Source of the DNA: Bacillota bacterium
GTDB taxonomy: Bacteria > Bacillota > Clostridia > Christensenellales > Pumilibacteraceae
DNA: 5,853 nt
Direction of reading: 5' to 3'
NCBI GenBank assembly: GCA_009787685.1
Contig: WQSV01000105.1
Span: 1 to 5,853 of the forward strand
The notes beneath the pieces were generated by a model, which saw nothing but the letters and a program-made list of their open reading frames with translations, was not told the origin of the DNA and did not search any database. Numbering within the stretch: the stretch's first letter is position 1; each line of letters opens with the position of its first letter. Of the stretch, positions 1 through 5,658 are shown one piece after another. The position numbers and the translations under genes were made by a program.

Positions 1-1
1 A

Positions 2-379
2 ACTGGAGAGTTTGACCATGAAGATGCTTTGAAAAACAAGGACAACTGGATTATCAAGCCTCGTGACAGATATGCGTCAATCGGGGTCGCAACGGGTGGA
101 GATTACTCATATGATGAGTGGAAAAATCTCATAAAAAAGACAATTAACAAAGATTATATCTTGCAAGAATATTGCCCCCCAGCAAAACATGAAAATGTTT
201 ATTTTGATTTGGATGGCAATGCTCATTTCGGTTTCTACAATAGTATGTCTGGCATATTTCTCTACAACAACCGCTCATGTGGACTCTATACTCGCGCAAT
301 GCTCGGAAAAATAACAACCCCCGAAGTTCAAGGCAGGATTCCATGTTCTGTGTTGGTTGATGAAAAAAATAGTGAATAG
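2..379 (+). CDS. C-terminal part of a circularly permuted ATP-grasp (glutathionylspermidine-synthase-like) protein, 5' end cut off
   Basis: The reading frame is open to the left edge and ends with TAG at 377-379, leaving about 125 C-terminal residues; the TTG at 29 is an internal Leu codon, not a start. The fragment contains WIIKPRDRY, like the WVLKPNDxYGGKG ATP-binding strand and loop of circularly permuted ATP-grasp enzymes. It is followed by DEWKNLIKK, then DYILQEYCPP, like the adenine-contacting YIVQE strand. The end, GIFLYNNRSCGLYTRA followed by an I-T-P segment and a hydrophobic tail, fits the closing 'F.GxxxGxxTR...' of the same family. Known members ligate a carboxylate to an amine using ATP; the substrate cannot be read from this fragment. 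One oddity is that the glycine loop reads YASIGV rather than YGGKGV, so nucleotide binding may be altered. The family call is from motif memory, not a search. Confidence 0.6.
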   Translation, partial: TGEFDHEDALKNKDNWIIKPRDRYASIGVATGGDYSYDEWKNLIKKTINKDYILQEYCPPAKHENVYFDLDGNAHFGFYNSMSGIFLYNNRSCGLYTRAMLGKITTPEVQGRIPCSVLVDEKNSE

Positions 380-515
380 GTCCTGTGCTTAAATTTAATT
401 GAACAACAGTTGTTATTTGCAATTGAAACAAACAGCACCGTTTCTGTGACAGATTGCGGGTCAAGAACATCATTCTGCAATATGAAGCAAAAAAAGAAAA
501 GCAAACAAAAAAACA

Positions 516-941
516 ATGGAAAAACTAATCAAAGATTTTGAAGAATTAGTGAAATCACCCTCACCACCACATGGTTCTGGAGAACACAGAGCATGGAGAG
601 TCTTGCGCAAAAAACGCTACAAACGAGAAGAGAAAAATAGCGATTGCGAACAGTTTTTCTTCATATCGTGTGAACATAATTTAATTTCAACTTCAACAGA
701 TTGCATTGAAGCAATAAAACAAACTATCCTAGAAAATCATGACAATTCAAAAATTCATTATGATGACATTGCAAAAATAGTTTTTAAAAACTCAATGCTT
801 TTGCGAAGAGATATAATCAACAAAATAATCAAACCATTAATAAAAAATGGATGTCTAGAAAAAATTCCAACAGTTAATCTACATAGGTACAAAGACGCCC
901 ACTATTTTGTTAAATCTAGTGAGGAGGATGATCGATCATGA
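516..941 (+). CDS. Hypothetical protein with possible winged-helix C-terminal region, coupled to the exonuclease gene
   Basis: I do not recognise this 141-residue protein. The N-terminal 50 residues are charged and carry a Pro/Gly/Ser segment (PSPPHGSGEH) followed by a basic stretch (RKKRYKREEK). Residues about 80-125 look helical and end in IIKPLIKNGCLEKIP, which resembles the recognition helix and wing entry of winged-helix proteins ('L...G.LEKI'). That would suggest nucleic-acid binding or a protein partner, and is inference only. There is no signal peptide or membrane segment. The start is the first ATG after an in-frame TGA at 483-485; it is preceded by an A-rich leader without a Shine-Dalgarno sequence. 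The stop overlaps the next start as ATGA, so the two proteins are probably made together and may work together. The gene is real by its length, coupling and codon character; its function is unknown. Confidence 0.7.
   Translation: MEKLIKDFEELVKSPSPPHGSGEHRAWRVLRKKRYKREEKNSDCEQFFFISCEHNLISTSTDCIEAIKQTILENHDNSKIHYDDIAKIVFKNSMLLRRDIINKIIKPLIKNGCLEKIPTVNLHRYKDAHYFVKSSEEDDRS
921..927 (+). promoter_or_regulatory. Strong Shine-Dalgarno sequence for the exonuclease gene
   Basis: GAGGAGG lies 10 bases before the ATG at 938, inside the end of the upstream gene. It is the only strong ribosome-binding site placed before a well-supported start in this window. It fixes the start at 938 and supports translational coupling through the ATGA overlap. 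The 12-base palindrome ATGATCGATCAT (928-939) lies between this site and the start codon. Confidence 0.8.
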
Positions 942-2029
942 ATTATTTTTTCTTCGATATTGAATGTTGTGATGGACGTCATATTTGCACTTTTGGCTAT
1001 GTTTTGACGGACGAAAATTTCAACATTATCAAAAAAAAGGATATCATAATTAATCCCAGAAGGCCATTTTGCACTGGAAAAGTAAAACTAGCTTATAAGA
1101 TTGACATCTTCAAGCGCGCTCAAGAGTTTCCACAATTCTATGATGAAATTTTTTCACTTTTAACAAAAAAAGACCAAATGATAATAGGACATTCTATCTC
1201 GGATGATTTTAATTATCTTCGAAGAGCATGTGAGCGCTACAAATTGGAACTTCCAAACTTTGAGTTTTTTGACTCTCAAATACTCTTCGCTCATCTAACA
1301 AACGAACCAAACAGTCGAAAAAAATTGAAAGAAATAACAGAACTACTCGAAATTACTCATGAACTGCGCTCCCACAAAAGCGATGACGATGCCGATATGG
1401 TCAAAGAAATTGTGCAAAAACTTTGCCTCAATCAGAAAAAGACAACAAAAGAACTTTTTGGCGAGTGTTTGCAAACTAAAGGAAAAGTGATTGATGGAGT
1501 TGTTTATGTTCACGAAGACGAACCAAAACGAATTTTTAATGCGTTTTTTAGACAGCAGTCCCCTATTGGTTCAATAGGGCGTTGTTGTGTGTTAGCGGAG
1601 CCAAACAAAAATGACAAAGGCAATAGAGATTCTTTTTTCAAAAAAGTCGACAAAAAACATCCTCTAAATGGACGAAACTTCTGTTTCAGTGAAAGTTTTA
1701 AAGACACGAATTTATTTAAAATGTGGGGTCTAGTTGATATTGCTCAAAAAAATGGAGCAAAATTTGACAACGACTCAAAGCTTCCCAGAGGCATTCTTGT
1801 TTGGGACGGCAATCAAAATTGCAAAAAATATGTCAACATAAAAACAAAAAACAAACGAAACCCAATATTAACGCCTGAAGAGTTTTCAAAAATGTGTGAT
1901 GTTGAATGGAAAGAAATCAAAGAAAAGGACCGTCCTGAAAGTCTTCGTCCAATAAAAATGAAACTAGAAGAAAAAAACAACAATCGAAAAATTAATCCAA
2001 GACGAGAACACAAAAAGAAACCAGTTTAA
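938..2029 (+). CDS. DEDDh-family 3'-5' exonuclease (DnaQ-like) with C-terminal BRCT-like domain
   Basis: The 363-residue protein starts with an exonuclease domain of about 165 residues carrying all DnaQ-superfamily DEDDh motifs. ExoI is FDIE (D7, E9). ExoII is GHSISDDFNYL (H85, D90, the usual GHNxxFDxxxL). ExoIII is HKSDDDAD (H146, D151, the HxxxxDA form). These residues bind two metal ions and hydrolyse 3' ends of DNA or RNA. After a linker of about 75 residues, residues 242-320 (LNGRNFCFSESF, then a helix, NGAKFDNDSKLPRGILVWDG, and TPEEFSKMC) follow the beta-alpha pattern of a BRCT domain. BRCT domains are known on some bacterial DnaQ-like exonucleases, where they are thought to aid DNA or protein binding. 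The last 40 residues are basic and low-complexity. It is not a polymerase III alpha fusion; a stand-alone repair or RNA-processing role is likely. The exonuclease call is firm; the BRCT call is by pattern only. Confidence 0.88.
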   Translation: MNYFFFDIECCDGRHICTFGYVLTDENFNIIKKKDIIINPRRPFCTGKVKLAYKIDIFKRAQEFPQFYDEIFSLLTKKDQMIIGHSISDDFNYLRRACERYKLELPNFEFFDSQILFAHLTNEPNSRKKLKEITELLEITHELRSHKSDDDADMVKEIVQKLCLNQKKTTKELFGECLQTKGKVIDGVVYVHEDEPKRIFNAFFRQQSPIGSIGRCCVLAEPNKNDKGNRDSFFKKVDKKHPLNGRNFCFSESFKDTNLFKMWGLVDIAQKNGAKFDNDSKLPRGILVWDGNQNCKKYVNIKTKNKRNPILTPEEFSKMCDVEWKEIKEKDRPESLRPIKMKLEEKNNNRKINPRREHKKKPV

Positions 2030-2041
2030 AAAACTAAAACG

Positions 2042-3316
2042 ATGGAAAGAAAAATTTTAAAGGACATATTATTTGGTGTGGTCATGCTGGCGACTATTTT
2101 TATCGTCATTGGTATGTATGTCCTTTTGCATGAATCTGCTCATGCGATTGCAGTCATTGCTTTCGGCGGGACTGTTGAGCGATTTGTCTATTTCTTTGTT
2201 GGTGGTTGGGTTTACTATTCTGGTCTTGATTATGTTTCGTCTGCTGTTATGGGGTTTATTATTGTGATAGGGGAGGTTTTTCCGCTGATTATATTTCTAA
2301 TCGTGTTTATTTTCTATCGCCATGACAAGAAGTTTTTTGCAACGGATTTGCAAAAAACAGAAGAGCTGTGGGAGGAGAGAAAAATCGATTCCAATCGAAA
2401 GACATTTGAATATCTTCGTGCGACATATCACTTTTTCTTTTTCATATTCGCAGCAGTTTTCGTTTTGCCACTATTCGGTTGGGTTTTCTTGTTTTGGCAA
2501 AGTCAAGATCCAATCAAGTTCATTCAAACAACAAATATTCATCCACTAATTGTTGCGTTTTCATATTTGGCAATAATTGCTGTCGTATTTTTCTATGTTT
2601 TAAAAAAAAAGTTGATTCACGCGGTTGTTGGAGTTTTTCGCGAAAGATGGATGCCAAAAAAATTAATTATCCAACAAAATGAAACAGAGAATATTGAAGT
2701 TGAAATTGATAACGCAACTGATAAGAACATAGGCGTTTTAAAAAAAAGAAGATTACTTACAAAAATAATAGCGATATCCCTTGCTTTTGTATTAACTCTT
2801 TCTGGAATATTCATTGCATATTCAACTAACCGAAATTTTGCAAATTTTCGCCCTATTCCATCAGTAGTGCATAGAGGAAGCATTGGAGATGTAAGAGAAT
2901 TTTACTCTCCATGGACACAACCTCATCATATGGATAGGAGAGTTAGTTTTGTTTTGAGTCCAGCACGAGCTGGAACATTTGTTTTTACTTTAAATGTGAC
3001 AGGTGGTGATTTCATTACTCATGTGAGAGTGGTTAGTTTATGGGGAGAAGAACAGATAGTTTTTCTTAATAGTGCTGGTCGATCGATTTTCTTCAGCATG
3101 GATGTTGATATCGCTCAGTCAGATGGCATCCATGTCTTTATGCAATTTTTTGCAAGTTTCACAGAATTGGAACATCACATTCAAATTTGGGAAAATAGTC
3201 AATGGACTGATAGAGCGAATTGGTTTCCTGTTGACGACATTTCTTCTCTTCGTCCAATATTTGGCAGTGCAACCAATTTCGCTACTACTTATTACATTTC
3301 GCTTCGAGAAAGGTAA
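2042..3316 (+). CDS. Polytopic membrane protein with HExxH zinc-metalloprotease motif (M50-like)
   Basis: This 424-residue protein begins with a membrane segment (about 10-29) running directly into HESAH at residues 30-34, then AIAVIAFGGTVERF and a GGWVYYSG segment. This arrangement is typical of M50-type intramembrane or membrane-embedded metalloproteases, where HExxH supplies two zinc ligands and the catalytic Glu. Further hydrophobic segments lie at about 68-92, 130-152, 167-188 and 240-260. The third zinc ligand is unclear: no NxxPxxxxDG motif is seen, and the GEVFP at 77-81 in the second segment is only a candidate. A charged stretch at 93-125 and another at 189-240 look cytoplasmic. Residues 261-424 have no membrane segment and look beta-rich, probably forming an outer-face domain. 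The start is 12 bases after the exonuclease stop, without a Shine-Dalgarno sequence. The substrate is unknown, and it could be an inactive or non-proteolytic relative. Confidence 0.7.
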   Translation: MERKILKDILFGVVMLATIFIVIGMYVLLHESAHAIAVIAFGGTVERFVYFFVGGWVYYSGLDYVSSAVMGFIIVIGEVFPLIIFLIVFIFYRHDKKFFATDLQKTEELWEERKIDSNRKTFEYLRATYHFFFFIFAAVFVLPLFGWVFLFWQSQDPIKFIQTTNIHPLIVAFSYLAIIAVVFFYVLKKKLIHAVVGVFRERWMPKKLIIQQNETENIEVEIDNATDKNIGVLKKRRLLTKIIAISLAFVLTLSGIFIAYSTNRNFANFRPIPSVVHRGSIGDVREFYSPWTQPHHMDRRVSFVLSPARAGTFVFTLNVTGGDFITHVRVVSLWGEEQIVFLNSAGRSIFFSMDVDIAQSDGIHVFMQFFASFTELEHHIQIWENSQWTDRANWFPVDDISSLRPIFGSATNFATTYYISLRER

Positions 3317-3323
3317 AGGTAGG

Positions 3324-3493
3324 GAAACCGCAATTTAAGCCCTCATGCCAAAACTTGACGGCATCTTCGCGGTCTTTTTTGACGATATTTTGGCTTTAAC
3401 GGGCATCTAGCCCGTCTTTAAGCCAAAATTTCATCAAAAAATCCTCGCGAATCTGCTCGTCAATTTTGGCATGAGGGCTTAAATTGCGGTTTC
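3324..3493. mobile_element. 170-base near-perfect hairpin, MITE-like insertion
   Basis: The outer arms are 3324-3360 and 3458-3493. They match as inverted repeats over 36 base pairs with a single extra C at 3354. Pairing continues inward with a few mismatches (TTCGCG, TTTTTTGA, ATTTTGGCTTTAA blocks) to an apex stem, CGGGC/GCCCG, with the five-base loop ATCTA at 3405-3409. TAGGGAA occurs immediately outside on both sides (3320-3326 and 3494-3500, overlapping the left arm by three bases), as a target-site duplication would. There is no coding frame inside. Short length, terminal inverted repeats, flanking direct repeats and location four bases after a stop codon fit a miniature inverted-repeat element mobilised in trans. 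A non-mobile transcript-end hairpin is the alternative. The structure is seen directly; mobility is inferred. Confidence 0.6.
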
Positions 3494-3497
3494 TAGG

Positions 3498-3527
3498 GAA
3501 TAAAATTTTTAATAATATCTCAAACTA
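3498..3527 (+). promoter_or_regulatory. Possible sigma-G-type (forespore) promoter for spoVAC
   Basis: GAATA at 3498-3502 fits the -35 pattern GHATR. CAAACTA at 3521-3527 fits the -10 pattern CATnHTA with one mismatch, and the spacer is 18 bases; these patterns are recalled from Bacillus subtilis sigma-G work. Transcription would start near 3534. Sigma-G control is known for the spoVA operon in B. subtilis, so the match is in a sensible place, but short motifs like this arise by chance in AT-rich DNA. Confidence 0.35.
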
Positions 3528-3571
3528 GGAGTATGATGATTCGAAAAGAATTAAATGCTCCTATTTTTTTT
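3526..3571 (+). terminator. Intrinsic-terminator-like hairpin
   Basis: TAGGAGTAT (3526-3534) pairs with ATGCTCCTA (3555-3563) over 9 bp including one G-U. A small inner stem, ATTC/GAAT (3539-3542 with 3548-3551), shortens the loop. Eight T's follow directly at 3564-3571. It would stop transcripts arriving from the membrane-protease gene. The stem has few G-C pairs, so efficiency may be moderate. Confidence 0.5.
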
Positions 3572-3617
3572 AATGTGGAGGAAAAAGAAATCTTCGTGAA
3601 AGATGTGAGAGACACCG

Positions 3618-4085
3618 ATGGAAGAAACAAGAAAAAACCTCAATAAACGCTATAACAAATATGTCAATGCCGTCTCGCCAACGACAAATGTCTGGAAATC
3701 ACTTTTCCACAGTTTTTGGATTGGTGGTTTAACTTGTCTCGCTGCGGAGCTAATTTTTACACTATACGAGTTTTTGTTTCCAAGCATGGAACAACCAATG
3801 GTCGGCAATATCACATTAATGACAATCATTGCCATCGCTATCATTTTGACGGCGCTTGGAGTCTATGACAGAATGGGGCGTTTCGGTGGAGCGGGGTTGT
3901 TTTTGCCAATAACAGGATTTGCAAATTCAATGAGTAGCAGTGCAATAGAATTCAAATCCGAGGGTTTAATCTTTGGTTCAACAACAAAAATATTCAACAT
4001 TGTTGGACCCGTTCTCGTGAATGGAATAATTTTTTCGAGTGTTGTCGGAATTATTCATTTGTTGATTTTTGGACGAACTGCCTAA
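3618..4085 (+). CDS. spoVAC: Stage V sporulation protein AC (SpoVAC-like), dipicolinate channel subunit
   Basis: The 155-residue length matches the family (about 150). The diagnostic SpoVAC block GVYDRMGRFGGAG (81-93) is followed by PITGFANSMSSSAIE (97-111) and FKSEGLIFG, then hydrophobic segments to the end. Hydrophobic stretches lie at about 29-53, 62-82, 92-108 and 126-150. In spore formers SpoVAC sits in the inner membrane, takes part in moving calcium-dipicolinic acid into the forespore and out at germination, and can act as a mechanosensitive channel. The related SpoVAE shares the PITGFAN region, but the GVYDRxGxFxGAG block favours SpoVAC. The start is the first ATG after an in-frame TGA at 3606-3608; only a weak GAGAG precedes it. 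Unusually, the usual partners spoVAD and spoVAE do not follow: murA is next, 274 bases on. Confidence 0.88.
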   Translation: MEETRKNLNKRYNKYVNAVSPTTNVWKSLFHSFWIGGLTCLAAELIFTLYEFLFPSMEQPMVGNITLMTIIAIAIILTALGVYDRMGRFGGAGLFLPITGFANSMSSSAIEFKSEGLIFGSTTKIFNIVGPVLVNGIIFSSVVGIIHLLIFGRTA

Positions 4086-4140
4086 AATTTTGAGTATTAT
4101 GCCACGCATAGCATGAAAAAACTTAGGGAATAAGAATAGA

Positions 4141-4217
4141 AACATTGGAATATTAAAAAAATGTGTTTCTGGGGTTCTTAATATTTTCAAAATAATGTTA
4201 TTCTATTAATTTTTTTT
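4141..4217 (+). other. AT-rich interrupted dyad followed by a T-run, possible weak terminator after spoVAC
   Basis: AACATT (4141-4146) pairs with AATGTT (4194-4199), and inside it AATATTAA (4149-4156) pairs with TTAATATT (4178-4185). Eight T's occur at 4210-4217, ten bases past the stem. The stem is entirely A-T apart from one C-G pair and the T-run is displaced, so this is at best a poor terminator. No better terminator for spoVAC was found. Confidence 0.25.
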
Positions 4218-4218
4218 A

Positions 4219-4246
4219 TCGTTTTGAGCGAAGTGAAGAATCTTAG
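4219..4246. repeat. Possible member of a dispersed intergenic repeat (GAGCGAAGTGAAGAATC type)
   Basis: The core GAGCGAAGTGAAGAATCT (4226-4243) closely resembles a short motif that I recall as common between genes in many bacteria, often as 'ATTCTGAGCGAAGCGAAGAATCT'. Only one copy is present in this window, so repetition in this genome is not shown here. Confidence 0.3.
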
Positions 4247-4316
4247 ATGCCTAGAAATACTGTTTTCACAAACTTAATCTGTGGAGGAGCTAGTGTTTTT
4301 TTGCAAACTCACCATA

Positions 4317-4322
4317 TATAAT
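4317..4322 (+). promoter_or_regulatory. Candidate -10 box of the murA promoter
   Basis: A perfect TATAAT lies 37 bases before the murA ATG. At 16-18 bases upstream only T-rich sequence without a good TTGACA match is found, and there is no extended TG. If used, the transcript would begin near 4329 with a leader of about 30 bases made up almost entirely of the following hairpin. The region is very AT-rich, so chance occurrence is possible. Confidence 0.35.
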
Positions 4323-4334
4323 ATAGTAACACAA

Positions 4335-4374
4335 AAAAATTTTGCTCATACATTGAAATATGAGCGAAATTTTT
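4335..4374 (+). promoter_or_regulatory. murA: Hairpin enclosing the murA start codon
   Basis: The left arm 4335-4350 pairs with the right arm 4359-4374 over 16 bp, with one G-U pair and no bulge, around an 8-base loop (CATTGAAA). The murA ATG (4360-4362) is the second to fourth base of the right arm. The stem has a GCTCATA/TATGAGC core extended by A5T3/A3T5, and the right arm runs into six T's (4370-4375), so it also looks like a terminator. It could hide the start from ribosomes or end transcription; which applies is not known. Confidence 0.55.
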
Positions 4375-5658
4375 TCACAACCGAAATCCTTACTTATTAA
4401 TGGTGGAAAGAAATTGAAAGGCGAACTTGAAATAACTTCTGCCAAAAATGCCACACTTCCGATAATCGCCGCGTCCTTAATGAGCAGTGAGGATATTCTT
4501 TTGAAGAATTGTCCACGTCTTACTGACCTTGAAAACTTATTGGAAATTATTCGAGTGCTTGGTGGTGTTGCCGAATTCCGTGGCGATGACATTTTTATTA
4601 ATGCAAAAGATGTCAAGCCAAGGCTTGTTTCAAAAGAACTAACTCAAAGGATTAGGGCTTCAATTTTTATTCTTGGTTCACTACTTGCACGCTTTAAAGA
4701 AGCGTCAATCTATTTGCCCGGTGGATGCAATATCGGGGCTCGCGCCATAGACTTGCACATCAAAGGACTGAAAAAACTTGGTGTTTCAATTAAAGAAGAA
4801 ATTGACATCCTTCATTGCACTCGAGGAAAATTGAAGGGAACAAAAACACACCTCTCGTTCCCAAGTGTTGGAGCAACCGAAAATTTGATGATGGCAGCGA
4901 CTCTTGCAGAGGGAACAACAACAATCATAAATGCCGCACGCGAACCAGAAATAATAGACCTCGCGAATTTTATCAATGCACTAGGTGGAAAAGTTCAAGG
5001 GGCTGGGACTGGCACAATCTATGTTCATGGAGTAAGAGAGCTGAAAGGTGCAGAATATCGACCGATTGGAGACAGGATTATTGCAGGGACATATTTAACG
5101 GCATGTGCAATAACTGGTGGAGACATCGTTTTGAGAAACGCAAATAGTGACTATCTCAGTTCAATGCTGATTCCGCTACTTCGTGCTAATTGTGAAATTT
5201 TGACCTACAGTGGACTAGGGCAAGGACAAAAACACAAAAGCTACTTGCGCATTCGTTCTTCAAAAAAGCTCAAAGCTGTTCCACTCATTGAAACAAAACC
5301 ATATCCGCTTTTTCCAACAGATGTTCAACCACAATTCACAGCAATGCTCGCATTCGCAAAAGGAACAAGCACAATTCGTGAAACTCTTTTTGAAAACAGA
5401 TTTGCTTATGTTGATGAATTGAAAAAATTTGGAGCGGATTTAACATATTCTGGACAAGAAATAACAATCAAGGGGAAAAAGAATTTGCACCCAGCAAAGG
5501 TCCGCGCAGAAGACCTTCGAGGAGGAGCCGCTTTAACAATAGCTACTCTTGGAATATCTGGAGAGAGCGTAATCCAAGACATTCATCACATAGACCGAGG
5601 CTATTTCAAAATTGAAAATGACCTAAAAACATTAGGGGCGGACATCAAAAGAGTCTAA
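4360..5658 (+). CDS. murA: UDP-N-acetylglucosamine 1-carboxyvinyltransferase
   Basis: MurA transfers enolpyruvate from phosphoenolpyruvate to UDP-GlcNAc in the cytoplasm, the first committed step of peptidoglycan synthesis. The 432 residues cover the whole two-domain EPSP-synthase fold (family about 420). Key residues are present: K29-N30 in SAKNA (E. coli K22-N23), R99 in RIRAS, C123 in PGGCNIGAR (the active-site Cys that fosfomycin attacks, so no Cys-to-Asp resistance change), R128, D321 in PTDVQPQ and R387 in DLRGGAAL. The closing HIDRGYFKIENDLKTLGA is typical. One small change is GG in DLRGGA where DLRAGA is usual. The ATG at 4360 is the only start that keeps the N-terminus, since TGA occurs in frame at 4354-4356; it has no Shine-Dalgarno sequence and sits in a hairpin. 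Many Firmicutes carry two MurA paralogues; which one this is cannot be decided. Confidence 0.97.
   Translation: MSEIFSQPKSLLINGGKKLKGELEITSAKNATLPIIAASLMSSEDILLKNCPRLTDLENLLEIIRVLGGVAEFRGDDIFINAKDVKPRLVSKELTQRIRASIFILGSLLARFKEASIYLPGGCNIGARAIDLHIKGLKKLGVSIKEEIDILHCTRGKLKGTKTHLSFPSVGATENLMMAATLAEGTTTIINAAREPEIIDLANFINALGGKVQGAGTGTIYVHGVRELKGAEYRPIGDRIIAGTYLTACAITGGDIVLRNANSDYLSSMLIPLLRANCEILTYSGLGQGQKHKSYLRIRSSKKLKAVPLIETKPYPLFPTDVQPQFTAMLAFAKGTSTIRETLFENRFAYVDELKKFGADLTYSGQEITIKGKKNLHPAKVRAEDLRGGAALTIATLGISGESVIQDIHHIDRGYFKIENDLKTLGADIKRV

Noticed and set aside
402..414. Palindrome AACAACaGTTGTT between the first two genes
   Set aside because: It is short, AT-rich, not followed by a T-run and not placed near a recognisable promoter, so chance is likely.
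144..516. Minus-strand frames across the ATP-grasp end and the following gap
   Set aside because: They overlap a clearly coding + frame, share no recognisable family, and are Cys/Phe-rich as expected for antisense shadows.
482..541. Lys-rich 19-codon frame starting at ATG 482
   Set aside because: It overlaps the 516 gene out of frame, has no ribosome-binding site, and reflects an A-rich leader.
2602..2610. Run of nine A's in the membrane-protease gene, as a programmed slippage site
   Set aside because: The zero frame continues normally with a sensible membrane-protein pattern, and no alternative product or downstream structure is evident.
4290..4616. 108-residue minus-strand frame over the murA start
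   Set aside because: It lies antisense to conserved MurA sequence and has no family features, so it is a shadow frame.
4815..5147. 110-residue + frame inside murA
   Set aside because: It is the +1/+2 shadow of MurA, with Arg/Asn/Cys/Trp-rich low-quality composition.
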